This document shows positions 1-10,372 of a stretch of DNA of 64,000 bases, piece after piece. The notes under the pieces were generated by a model. That model saw only the letters and a list, made by a program, of their open reading frames with translations. It was not told the DNA's origin and ran no database searches. Made by a program: the position numbers and the translations under genes. Within the stretch, counting starts at the first letter, position 1. Every line of letters begins with the position of its first letter. This DNA is from Taxillus chinensis (taxonomy: Eukaryota; Streptophyta; Magnoliopsida; Santalales; Loranthaceae): contig CM042091.1 of NCBI GenBank assembly GCA_023512835.1, positions 40,066,107-40,130,106 on the forward strand, read 5' to 3'.

Positions 1-64
1 CGCCTGCGGGGAAGCGATGTCGACAAACGCAACGAAGACGTTGCGAGGATTGGGTGGAGGAGAA
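1..64 (+). repeat. TRIM-like internal region, 3' end with polypurine tract
   Basis: This is the tail of the non-coding internal region of the TRIM-like family seen again at 458-783 and, reversed, at 52980-55385. It ends in the purine run GGGTGGAGGAGAA directly before an LTR that starts with TG. That is where the polypurine tract priming plus-strand synthesis lies in LTR retrotransposons. The unit continues beyond the left edge of the window. No coding potential is seen. Confidence 0.7.
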
Positions 65-457
65 TGTTACGATACGAGCAGCGTGGTGCTGGCGGGACGT
101 TTCTTAGTGGCACGATTCAGGAATGTATTTGTACTACGTAAAGGAGAGGGGTTGGTTGAAAGCGTAGATGATGCGCAGCGGAAGAAAACGGATGGAACCC
201 GTTCGGAGTTCAGACGTGCCGACCCGGTTGAATGCAGGGAGCACGCCGCTAGTCAAGGACTTGACGTTGAAGAAGGGATTTAGCCATCCTTACACAAACT
301 GGTCGGGAACTGGAGCCGTTCTCCTGATGAGCCCAGTGGCAGGGCGAAACCAGTTTACGTGCGCTTCAACCCTCAAAGGCTAAACTTAGCGGACCGTGGA
401 TAGAGAAGCTAAGTGCCGCAATGGGTTGAGAGGCGCAAGAAACCTGACCCCGTGACA
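65..457 (+). repeat. TRIM-like LTR 1 (about 393 bp)
   Basis: It begins TGTTACGATACG just after the purine tract and ends CCCCGTGACA, so it is TG...CA bounded. It matches LTR 2 (784-1196) on the same strand, and LTR 3 (1270-1683) and five LTR copies at 52708-55788 on the other strand. The short open frames inside recur in every copy and resemble no protein, so I do not call a gene. The downstream internal region has lost its primer site here. Confidence 0.75.
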
Positions 458-783
458 TAAGGTGGGAGCTCACAGAAGTGAGTCGACCGATAGTGTCTTG
501 CACGCCTTGCGTCCGTAGAGTTAGAGTATCCTAGAGTGTGATACAGAGTTGGGCAAGGGAGTATGAAGGAGCGCTTCGGAGCGATCTTAGAAGCCTCCTA
601 TCCTTTGGACATTGGGCGAGCGGGCGAGCATCTTGGTAAAGGTGTTGCAACCTGCGGGGAAGCGATGTCCAAGCTGTTGACATTAGGCGAGTAGGAGGGC
701 GTCGAGGTAACGATGCCATCGCCTGCGGGAAAGCAATGTCGACAAACGCAACGAGGACGTTGCGAGGATTGGGTAGAGGAGAA
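458..783 (+). repeat. TRIM-like internal region lacking its primer site
   Basis: The sequence between LTR 1 and LTR 2 matches the family's roughly 394-bp internal region. The first 70-odd bases after the LTR, which in other copies carry the tRNA-Met primer site and the following GGCCCGTATCCT stretch, are missing. The LTR end GTGACA joins directly to TAAGGTGGGAGCTC. The region ends in a purine tract (GGGTAGAGGAGAA). It has no coding capacity. Confidence 0.7.
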
Positions 784-1196
784 TGTCACGACCCGAGCAG
801 TGTGGTGCTGGCCGGACGTTTCTTAGTGGCACGATTCAGGAATGTATTCGTGCTATGCAAAGGAGAGGGGTTGGTTGAAAGCGTAGATGGTGCGCAGCGG
901 AATGTTCCTGGCAGTTCGTGGAGGAAAACGATTGGAACCCCTTCGGAGTTCAGACGTGCCGACCCTGTTGAATGCGGGGAGCACGCCGCTAGTCAAGGAC
1001 TTGACGTTGAAGAAGGAATTTGGCATCCTTACACAAATTGGTCGGGAACTGGAGCCGTTCTCCTGATGAGCCCAGTGGCATGGCGAAACCAGTTTACGTG
1101 CGCTTCAACCCTCAAAGGCTAAACTTAGCGGACTGTGGATAGAGAAGCTAAGTGCCGCAATGGGTTGAGAGGCGCAAGAAACCTGACCCCATGACA
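784..1196 (+). repeat. TRIM-like LTR 2
   Basis: It runs from TGTCACGACCCGAGC to CCCCATGACA. It shares with LTR 1 and LTR 3 a short segment (GTGGTGCTGGC) that is absent from the copies near 53-55 kb, so the left cluster is a distinct subfamily. It is followed by 73 bp and then an inverted LTR, making a near-perfect inverted repeat. Confidence 0.75.
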
Positions 1197-1269
1197 CTTG
1201 GGATCACGCTACTCGCGAGAGTGCTCGGCGAGTCTTGAGGATACGGGCCGGTTTGGCTCTGATACTACT
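1197..1269 (-). repeat. 73-bp spacer with tRNA-Met primer site, between inverted LTRs
   Basis: On the minus strand this segment follows the end of LTR 3 and reads GTATCAGAGCCA close to the LTR. That matches the core of the usual plant initiator tRNA-Met primer site (TGGTATCAGAGCCA) except at its start. It is therefore the 5' internal end of a minus-strand unit, joined directly to the end of the plus-strand LTR 2. Confidence 0.65.
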
Positions 1270-1683
1270 TGTCACGGGGTCAGGTTTCTTGCGCCTCTCA
1301 ACCCATTGCGGCACTTAGCTTCTCTATCCACGGTCCGTTAAGTTTAGCCTTTGAGGGTTGAAGCGCACGTAAACTGGTTTCGCCCTGCCACTGGGCTCAT
1401 CAGGAGAACGGCTCCAGTTCCCGACCAGTTTGTGTAAGGATGGCCAAATCCCTTCTTCAACGTCAAGTCCTTGACTAGCGGTGTGCTTCCCGCATTCAAC
1501 CGGGTCGGCACGTCTGAACTCCGAATGGGTTTCATCCGTTTTCCTCCACGAACTGCCTGGAACCTTCCGCTGCGCACCATCTACGCTTTCAACCAACCCC
1601 TCTCCTTTACGTAGCACGAATACGTTCCTGAATCGTGCCACTAAGAAACGTCCCGCCAGCACCACGCTGCTCGGGTCGTGAGA
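1270..1683 (-). repeat. TRIM-like LTR 3, inverted relative to LTRs 1 and 2
   Basis: On the plus strand it starts TGTCACGGGGTCAGG, the reverse complement of the LTR 3' end, and runs to TCGGGTCGTGA. It is the inverted partner of 784-1196. Next to it, 1684-1703 ends GGGTCTTTACA. Reversed, that resembles the start of the larger LTR family at 35219-37640, which suggests that the two families share ends or that the array inserted into such an LTR. Confidence 0.7.
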
Positions 1684-1703
1684 CCAGGTACGGGTCTTTA
1701 CAC

Positions 1704-2551
1704 TCTAACTCGAAGGTTTGAGCTGAAGCTCTTACTTTAGCCCCTTCGAACCTTGAAACCTACAAACCTTATAGTTTGTCAAAGGTACTGTTCATTGTCG
1801 TTTTAGTCTATTCTTTATCTAGAATCAACCTAGCGACTCCCAAATTCTCACAAACACACTTTTACTTAACAAATTATAATATACACCCAAAACGCATCCT
1901 GAATGCCTCTAAATCGCACGGTAACAACAGTAATATACATATATTTATAGATTATATTCGTCTAGATTTAGATCCAGATTTCTATGGTTGACTTCTCAAC
2001 CCTCATGCAATATATGGTTACAAAACCCCAGATCATAGAAACACATACCCACAATCATATATATCAAATCTTAACCACATATATTTTGTTAAATCACCAG
2101 ATCCAACCCAAAATTGGTTTTCCCCCAAAACCCAAGGTTTATGGTAGATCTCATAAATCATGCCGAATTCATATATATCAAGAACAAAATTGAGATAAAA
2201 AGTTTAGAAACACCTATATGGGGTAATTCTTTGAGATCCACAAACTTAATTGCCCCAAATTACCAAGGCTTCAAGCTTTCAAGCTCTCTCAATGCTCTCC
2301 CTTTCACTAAGCTCAAGAAACGCAAAAAACCACACACTGAGAGTTTCTCTCTCTCCCCCTATTTATATTTTCTGCTAATTCTTTAATTAATAAACATCCA
2401 AAATTACATAACTAGCCTTTTGGGGTCCCGAACTTTAAATTGGACCCTCTTACAGCCAAAACGCTTATATCGCCAAACACAATACTAAAATGATATCTTC
2501 ATTATCAAATCAAGACTATCTCATAAATCAACCCAAACATAGGTTTTCACA
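1704..2551 (-). repeat. Truncated LTR, same family as the solo LTR at 35219-37640
   Basis: Several blocks align in the same order with 36700-37640. These include the stretch around GGTACTGTTCATTG, the block containing ATGGTTGACTTCTCAACCCTCATG, and the LTR start. In minus orientation the start is at 2551 and reads TGTGAAAACCTATGTTTGGG. The 3' part of the LTR is missing and is replaced by the TRIM-like cluster. The copy is much more diverged than the solo LTR. No gene is seen. Confidence 0.65.
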
Positions 2552-3052
2552 GTGCTAGGTAGATCTGGGTTGGTAGAGCCTCAATTATGTCGTCGCTGAT
2601 AGGATGATAGTGGTGACATCAATAGAAGTTGATATAGGGAGGAGGTAGCATTGTAGAGAGTTGCAACTGGAGGGAGGAGACAACATTGACATAGCTACGG
2701 GGAATCGAGGGAGAGGGGTGAGCTGCAGTAGTTTGCATGTGTGATAAGATTAGTGTGTTTTTACTTTTTATTTTATTTTAGGATAACAAAACATCACCAT
2801 TTTTTGCAACCGTAGGAAAAACATAGACAAAGAACTAATCCATACTCTTTTTAGAGATGAAGATACAAAGTCTATGGCTTTTATTCATTGGAGGAGATCA
2901 TTTTGACCATTGGAGAAGCATGGTAAGCTTTATGATTCTGTCAGATTATTTTAGACTACCAAAGCACAGGCTTGTAAATAAGCTAAGCAGAACCGAGCGA
3001 GCTTAGCTGAGTTTGAACTGAGCTTATATAGTAATGAATCGAACTTATATAG
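2552..3052. other. Intergenic, no recognised feature
   Basis: The stretch has mixed composition with purine-rich patches (for example around 2640-2720). From about 2965 it carries repeated GAGCTTA/TCGAAC words that continue on the far side of the MITE at 3061-3336, so the MITE sits inside an older repeat. I see no reading frame worth calling. Confidence 0.4.
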
Positions 3053-3344
3053 TGTCGAACTAGGGATGGAAACGGAGTGGGTTGGGACCAGATAGTGGGT
3101 GACCCGAACTTGCCCCAGAAGGATTTAGGTTGGGGCGGGACGGGACTAAAAATCACAGCAGGTCGGGGTGGGTATTTTAGCTTAAAATTACTTGAAAACG
3201 TTGAAAAAGGTCGGGGCAGGGCCGGTCAGCCAATACCCGTGCCCGCCCCACTATCTCTTTAGGTCGGGGCTGATCGGGTAAAAACTACTCAGGTCGGGGT
3301 GAATCAGGGCAGGTTGGGCTAGAATTGTTATCCCTATGTCGAAC
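3053..3344. mobile_element. hAT-type MITE with 8-bp target duplication
   Basis: The element at 3061-3336 (276 bp) begins TAGGGATGGAAAC and ends ATTGTTATCCCTA, giving imperfect terminal inverted repeats of about 11 bp. It is flanked by a perfect 8-bp direct repeat, TGTCGAAC (3053-3060 and 3337-3344). An 8-bp duplication and a TAGGG... terminus are typical of hAT superfamily elements. It is GC-rich and has no transposase, so it is non-autonomous. Confidence 0.8.
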
Positions 3345-3548
3345 CCAAGTCAAACTTAATCGAACGGGTATTGAGCGAGTTGTTGATTATGTCATTTATT
3401 TAAAGGCATATACTTGTAAACGAATCGAACCGAGTTAAACTTGTACAATAACCAAATCGAACTTAAACAATAATGATCCGAGCTTGTATAGTATCAAGCT
3501 CAAACTTAAGTCAAACTTAATCAAACAAATATCGAATGAGCTACCAGG

Positions 3549-3780
3549 TAGGGATGGCAATTTAACCCATACCCACCCGACCCACCCCGATGGGGTGGGT
3601 TTTTTTAAAGTTATTGGGGCAATAATATTTTTCCCTGCCAGGTTACGGGGCGGGGACGAGGCAAGCATCCCCCGCCCTGTGTACCCGCCCCGCCCCGAGA
3701 TAAATCCCCACCACGTGGGTATTCCCTGTTAGGACCGAGCCAGCCCCCCACGTACCTGCCCGAAAATTAACCAAAATATA
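3549..3780. mobile_element. GC-rich fragment with a hAT-like end
   Basis: It starts TAGGGATGGCAATTTAACCC, a terminus like that of the MITE at 3061. Strings of CCCGCCCC and GGGGCGGGG words follow. I could not find a matching inverted end or a target duplication, so its right boundary is unknown. A short GC-rich stretch at 5734-5815 may be the other side, split by the AT-rich element between them. Confidence 0.4.
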
Positions 3781-3782
3781 AT

Positions 3783-3856
3783 GCTTCCACTGAGTTTTGA
3801 ACCCAAGACCCTCCCCCTTGCATGTGCAACTGCCAAACCATTAGGCCAACTCTATT
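3783..3856 (-). repeat. tRNA-like segment with A and B boxes (SINE-like)
   Basis: On the minus strand, TGGCCTAATGG (3838-3848) fits the Pol III A-box pattern. GGTTCAAAACTC (3792-3803) resembles a B box, about 33 bp further on. The intervening sequence does not fold as a canonical tRNA, and no acceptor stem is seen. It may be the head of a tRNA-derived SINE or a tRNA fossil. Confidence 0.35.
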
Positions 3857-3892
3857 TTGTTGTTTAAATTTATGTAAATGATATATATTTAT

Positions 3893-3920
3893 TATATCAC
3901 ATATAAATAATAATAATAAT

Positions 3921-3953
<33 letters not shown>

Positions 3954-5733
3954 TATTATTATTATTAATGATAATATATTAATGTTAATGATAATAATAA
4001 TAATATTAATAAAGAGTGCGTACTTTATTTTTTTTTAAAAAAAGTAATTACAAAGTATAAATATTTGTATTATAATAAAAACTATATGTATTATTACTAT
4101 ATTGATATATAATATAAATTAATTATATTTAAATTTAGTTTTAAATTTATTAATAAGTTGATTTATAATTAGGTGATCTAATCAAATATTATTTGATTGA
4201 AAATATATTAATATTTAAATTACTAATATCATTTACATATTTTATTACTTTTAATTTAAATATGAATTACATACTATCAAATGTCAAAAAACTCAAAACT
4301 CAATCTCACAGTGTATGACTCATATCACACATAAAATAAATTAGGGATACTAGTCATATTAATTTGATTGAAATTTAGTCTTAAAAGTATTAATATGTTG
4401 ATTTAAAACTAAATGATCGAATCAAGTATTATTTAATCGATAAGTACATTTATATATGAACTTGTAATATCATTTACATGATTTATTACTTAAGCTTTTA
4501 ACCCAAATATGAAATATATATTATCAAGAGTCAAAACTCACTTTCACCATGTTTTTTTTAGTATATCAAACTTATTAGTATTATTTAATTAACTAATAAC
4601 ATTAGATATAATTATAATATTATAGATATACTTATCATACGTAAAAATATATATACTCTTACACTCAGTAATTAGTGTTATACAAAAATAATCATATTAT
4701 TGTATTACTTATAACAAAAATAAGTTTGTATTACATTAAGAAAAATAATTTTTTTCGTAATTATATATTACTTATAACAAAAATAATATGATAACTATGT
4801 TATATAATTATATTAATTAGGTTTTCACTAATGTATTATCATTTATTACAAATGATAATTGTATTATTTAAATTATTACTACTCGATATTTAAGTTATTA
4901 CTTATTGATTATAATTTATAAATGCATATATATAGTGAGAATTATACAACTATATATATATATATATATATCATATATAACATAAGTAAGATGATAATTA
5001 TTGAGTATCTAAAATCTAATAATTGATGTCAAATAGTTCGTTGATAATTATATATGTCATAGATAATTATTGTTACTATGTTTACATATATATACTTTAA
5101 ATGTGACATATAAATAATATTATACTTAGTATAAAATACAAAGTAATCTTATAATTATTAGTATGAACTAATATATTACGTATGACATAAGTAATCTTAT
5201 AATTATTCGACCAAATGATATTTAATTATATTATTTAGTATTAAATCAACATATTAATATTATTTTAAAATTAAATTTGAATATAATTAATGTCCATCTG
5301 CAAATTATTTTATTCATGATATGAGTCATATATTGTGAGAGTGACTTTAACTTTTAATAGTATATATTTAATATTTAAATTAAAAGTAATAAAATATGTA
5401 AAATGATATTATTAGTTTAAATATTAATATATTTTCAATCAAATAATATTTGATTGGATCACCTAATATCATAAATCAACTTATTAATAAATTTAAAACT
5501 AAATTTGAATCTAAATAATTTGTATTTTATATCAAAATAGTAATAGTATATTTAATTTTTATTATAATATAAATATATATACTTTGTAATTATTATTTTT
5601 TTTAAAATAAAGTATGCATTCTTTATTAATATTAATGTTATTATTATAATTAATAATAATAATACTAATATTAATAATTATAATAATAATAATAATTATT
5701 ATTATTATTATTATTAGTATTTATATGTGATAT
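3893..5733. mobile_element. AT-rich element with long terminal inverted repeats
   Basis: The left arm (about 3893-4330) starts ATATCACATATAAATA and the right arm (about 5320-5733) ends TATTTATATGTGATAT. Matching blocks follow in mirrored order: an (ATT)n/(AAT)n tract, an AAAGTA(T/C)GCATTCTTT-like block, CAAATATTATTTGATTG, and ATATGACTCATATCA. The arms are over 400 bp. A diverged direct copy of part of the left arm lies at about 4380-4550, and its mirrored partner at about 5200-5330. No open frame is visible. A non-autonomous foldback or long-TIR element is the best fit, and no clear target duplication was found. Confidence 0.55.
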
Positions 5734-6270
5734 GGGTGGGGGTGCTGGCAGGCCTGAGGCATGCTGGGCTGGATTAGACGCACGCAGGGCGGGCTTGAAC
5801 ATGTTATTAGCTGCCCAAGTTTAACCATGACAGTAATACCACCAACTTTGAACTTGTGCGCAATATAAAAAAATCATATTAGTTTCTAAATTCATATTAT
5901 TATATTAAATTCAAATCTCGTATTAATTTAAGTATAAAATTTTAAATGTATAACACGATTCATTTGATTAATATATATATTACTAAAATGAACCTATTCA
6001 AAATTTGAAATCGATATAGAGGGCAACAAAACAATAATCGGATTGGAACCACATTCAGCCACTTTGAAAAGTAAAAGTAATATTTTCTGCTTTTATTTTT
6101 AAATAATAATTATTTTCAAATATAACATTTTAAAAAAAAAACATATTTTAAAAATTATAAAAATTTCAAAAATAAACATATTTTTAAAATTATTTTTATT
6201 TTTTTACTTTATGCACTCAAAAATAATTATAATATTTTAAAAATAAAAATAAAAAATATCCCAATTAAAC
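5734..6270. other. Intergenic; short GC-rich patch then AT-rich sequence
   Basis: 5734-5815 is GC-rich (GGGTGGGGGTGCTGGC and similar) and may belong with the fragment at 3549-3780. The rest is AT-rich with homopolymer runs and no credible reading frame. It leads into the likely 3' UTR of the MRS2 gene. Confidence 0.35.
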
Positions 6271-6520
6271 ATGCTATTAATTACATTTTACATTTCACGC
6301 ACTCCATTTTACTAGGTAAAACATTTCCGGAACACACTCGTTTCTTCGGCACCAGGTTTGAAGTCCTTTGAACCCAAAACAAGCAGATTACATCGAGACT
6401 AATGATGATCCAAACAATCTGGCATGGTACATGTGTGGTAACAATACCGTAAACTTCAATAAACAATGGGAACTTTTAACGCAAATAGAACAAAAACAAT
6501 TAAGAGTAGATGCCCACAAT

Positions 6521-8530
6521 TTAAGACGGGAAGAGTTTCTTGTACCTGAACAATAACAATAACGACAAATACAAAAACCCAGAGGCCAATCCCATAGCAA
6601 GCAGAACCCAATTGAAAGTAGATGAGTAGTCAAAAACTGAGTCGTCAAAGTTCATTCCAAAAACTGCGGTCACAGCAGCACATATCGTAGCCACAAATGT
6701 TGCCGCCGTGAGAAGCAACTGGAATTTTATCAGCTGGTTCTGAACATCAGCCTGTGTGGTTTTATGATTAAAAAATAGAGTTGGAAATATGCAGGAAAAA
6801 AAATAGCAGAGGTGGACTTCGCAAGCATGTGATATCTGCTTACCAGTTTAATGTTAATCAAGTCTTCAGTATCGACAATGTATTCTTTTAGCTGCATCAT
6901 CAAAAACAGCTTCCAATATCAATTATTAAAAGGAGCAGTTTTTATTCTCTACGGAAAAATCATTCTTACCGATAACAATCTGCTTAGAGTACTGTCTACA
7001 ACAACAAAATAAGCTTCAAGCAACATTTCAAGTTGTTCAATATTTTCCTCATTATCTGATGAACCCATTAAACTTCCATACTTGCTTGAAGTCAATGCAG
7101 TGCTAAATGTTCTTTGCAATTTCTGGGCTCCAGCAGTTGATTCCACTGGTGAAACGGGGGCTGATTTAGAGACCCATCTGGGCCCACTTGATCTATTTGT
7201 TTGAAAAGACAGATCGTTCGAAGTGCATCCCTCTGATCTTTGTTTCTTCTCAGTCAGGTACATCTCAGCCATGTCACCATCATCATCCATGAGATGTTCT
7301 ATTTCATCGCGGATCTGAGATAAGATGAGATAAGCAGTCACCAAAACACATATATATAGGCCAAAGAGGAGTATATAGATTAATTTTAAAACTTACCTTC
7401 TGTACTCGCTGAGTCAGGGCAAGGAGGTGTCCTTTGAATCTTCGGACCCGTTCTAGATTGAGGGTACTTATAGATGATGCTAATTCATCCAGCACTGGAT
7501 ATATCTCCAATTCCAGATCATTCGCCTAATAAAAATTTAAAAAATAAAAAACGAAAGGGGAGAAGGCTATCAAAATCTCGTTTCTTGTTCTGAACTCTAA
7601 TCCTTTATTAATTCCAATGTTCTAAATTACAAACTAATAGTAAATAACTTCAAGCAAATGCATCGCCAAGTGTTTATTATCGAACAGAATTGACTGAAAC
7701 TTGAAAAGGGCCATTAGAAGTGAATCTAAATTTTAATACGAGACCCTCACTGAGCATTACTATTTTAAAAGAAGTAATTAATGATCGAAGGATTAAAACT
7801 TCTCCTATGCCTGCTATGCTGACAGATGCACACCTGAGCATCAAGATAAATGCTTGTTAGCTCCAAAGCCAGCTCCAGAGCCCTAAATTCGAAAGGTAAC
7901 TGATCTGAATCACATGGAAAACTTTGTGAGCGATACATGGAAACATATACCTTTAAAGAAGAGAGATTTCAGGAGCAATCACTGTTCTTGGAAGTATCAA
8001 AAACGAAAACAAATCACTGAGTTAATTTTTATTCCCAGTTTTGTCAGTAAGTACAGGGACTTTGACATCAGCATATAGATTGTAAAGTTACCTGATTGAT
8101 CTTTACACATTTTAAGGCGTTTGCACAGTTCTGACTCATACTGAACAACACAGCCATCCAGGGAATTCATCAGGACAACATCATCAGCAGTAATTATACA
8201 TCTAATTTTTTCAAGACTGACCACAATGGCTTTCTCGCGGCCTAATATTGTAGAAGGGTAAATAAACAGAGGATCCAGAAGCCGGAGATCTCTAGATGGT
8301 AACGAACATCTTCTCATCAGACTGGACTTGTCAATTGGCAAAGTTTTTGAGATTCCGTTCTGATCAATCTTTATCCAAGATCGACTTCCATGTCCCCTCT
8401 TCTTAGCCCCCTGGTTATTAAATCCCCGGGCTAGATGTTTTCTATGCCCATCGACATTGATCCTTGCAGTGCTATGAAGTGGGGCAGATGCTAGTAGAGG
8501 GGACCTTGGAAGCTGTGAATCTTCTTCCAT
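6521..8530 (-). CDS. MRS2: MRS2/MGT-family magnesium transporter, six exons
   Basis: It encodes a CorA/MRS2/Alr1-type Mg2+ channel subunit; family members form membrane pentamers. Joining 8530-8092, 7904-7834, 7525-7397, 7314-6970, 6891-6844 and 6751-6521 keeps one frame through GT-AG introns and gives 420 residues. The start is the ATG at 8528-8530. Residues seen include SWIKID near the N terminus, PSTILGREKAIVV, an LPFEFRALE helix, and VLDELASSISTLNLERVRR followed by DDDGDMAEMYLTEKK in the long helical domain. The first membrane segment ends in the signature FGMNF (GMN codons 6650-6658, residues 376-378). A second membrane segment (WVLLAMGLASGFLYLSLLLL) and a basic tail follow. Length and motifs fit the plant MRS2-1/MRS2-5 group, whose members are placed at the tonoplast; that location is inferred. 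No disabling change was seen. Confidence 0.93.
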
Positions 8531-9360
8531 TGGAGCCAATTTTTGTTTCTTGCAGACTAATTCTCTAAGGGGCGATGTCTACATTAGCAGCACCAATAAA
8601 ATGGTCTGTAGAAGCCACTTCACACAGACTGGTAACTTACCCAGTAAAAATGATTACACAAAGACACGACTCTCATCTTCACCCGTGTTTTACCTGAAAT
8701 ATAAATTTAATAGGAAGAAGAAAGAATCAGGATACATCAGATACCCGATGGATTGATGGGTTCTAAAATCGAAAGTCCATTAATTCAGATAGGACTGTCC
8801 ATATGCTGTTAAACTAACAGAACTCGAATTCCCAAATAATTGAACTCCGGACAACAACAATCTGCCTGATAAGCCAACTATCCGATTTCTGGTTCAATAG
8901 CTTGAATGATATAAAATTGGAAGCAGAAGAAGGCCAAACATCTACTAGTTTTCAAATCCAAAACCCTAGAATCTAGATGTTGGGCATAATTGGGCAGCAC
9001 TAATTCATAAGCAAACGAATGGAGCAACTATATAACTTGTACTTCAGAAGCATAATCAAATGAATAATTGTTTGTTAAAATGAAGATGAAAAATGAAAAA
9101 CAGGCACTGATGGACTGCCCAACACGGCAATTGTTGTCTGTCTGTCGTAACAAACGAAAGACACAACTGAACTACCAAAGGGACACACCTGACCTGGCTA
9201 AGGTAAAACCTAGGGACAGCAGGAGCAGCGATGGAGACGGACACGGTCATGGAGACGGGTGATGACACATGGCTTAGTTTGCAACCCGATGGCGGCGGAG
9301 GTGTCTTCCTTCCCCCGTCGCATTGAATGCTTGAAACCTCTTGACTTGATGTTGAAAACG
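8531..9360 (-). other. MRS2 5' region: leader and probable 5'-UTR intron
   Basis: The gap between the candidate TATA box and the start codon is about 830 bp, long for an uninterrupted leader, so a 5'-UTR intron is likely. One possible donor is CAG|GTGTGT on the minus strand near 9187. I could not fix the acceptor. Short open frames on both strands here do not resemble known proteins. Confidence 0.4.
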
Positions 9361-9370
9361 GCATTTATAG
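9361..9370 (-). promoter_or_regulatory. Candidate TATA box of MRS2
   Basis: The minus strand reads CTATAAATGC, close to the plant TATA consensus. It lies upstream of the MRS2 leader and in the right orientation. No transcript start was seen, so this is a positional prediction. Confidence 0.45.
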
Positions 9371-9559
9371 GTCAGGTGTGCCCTATTATCACACCAGAAT
9401 CACCCATTTGATATCTATCTACTCAGTACCGACCTTGTCTCACGGGGGTGACAATTCAACCGTTCTTGTTCAGATCGTTAAGTTTATCCGTTCCCCTATG
9501 TAGACATACATAATGAAATATTTTACTCGAGTTTACCATCATAATAGACTATAATTTTT

Positions 9560-10372
9560 TTTAAGTTTCACTCCCGCGGGGCTGCTTTGGATGCGAGTGT
9601 TACATGAAATCTTGATCTCTTTAGAAAATTACTATAAGTTATCTTTTCATTTTCAACTTACTTCTTTGTTGGGTTTGTCTTTCTATTTGACGTAGTACTC
9701 TATATAACTTGGAGTTATGTCTCTTCTTGACACAATTCCGTGAGCAACTATCTCCTTTATTTCTTTATTGTGCCATTTGTCAACTGATGTAGGGGCTTGC
9801 ATTGTTTGTTGTCTACTCGGGTCTTCATCAACGTGAAAGTGCTTGAGTAAACTTACATGGACCACCAGGAGTCCCTATATTTTCGTTAGGAGTTTTATTT
9901 TGTAGGCCACCTTCACGATTCATTTCAGAACTCGAAAAGGTCATTCATATCTATACACCAAGCCCTTGTGCTTTTGTTTTAGCATCTTTGTTTGGCACAA
10001 AAGTAGTTTGAGTATCACCATGTCTCCCTCATGGAACTCCACTTATTGTTGATGTTGATTCACCCACTTTTTTATCTTTTTCCTGACCTTGTGCAAGTAT
10101 GCTTTAGCTAGATCACTTTGTTCATTTTATCCCTTAGCAAACTTGTACAACGCAGGACTCCTTCCCGTATAGCCAATTGTAAAGGAAGTTAGCGTCATCG
10201 GTTATTGTCCAGTAGTAAGGTCAAATGGACTCACGTTCTTCAACTTGCTCTTTTGTAAGTTATACGAGAATTGAGCGATATCAAACAATTTCACCCAATC
10301 CTTTTGGTTGGCACTCACATAGTGCCTCAAGTATAGCTTCAGCAACCCATCGACACTTTTAACGCTCTCAAA
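9560..10372 (-). pseudogene. Ty3/gypsy chromovirus integrase C-terminus and chromodomain, decayed
   Basis: Translation of the minus strand from about 10372 downward gives integrase blocks such as LYLRHYVSANQKDWVKLFDIAQFSYN, GYTGRSPALYKFAKG and VEFHEGDMV. It then gives VHVSLLKHFHVDEDPSR and a chromodomain-like tail around EIVAHGIVSRRDITPSYIEYYVK. Many in-frame stops interrupt it. Several replace tryptophans that chromodomains conserve (TGG to TGA or TAG), meaning C-to-T change on the opposite strand. The frame ends abruptly near 10372, where LTR sequence begins. Only this 3' part of pol is present. Confidence 0.75.

Noticed and set aside
1250..1270. tRNA gene at GTATCAGAGCCA motifs
   Set aside because: Only the short primer complement is present, next to LTR ends; no cloverleaf.
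8537..8539. MRS2 start at 8539
   Set aside because: The codon there is TTG; the first ATG is at 8530, giving 420 residues, a usual length for the family.
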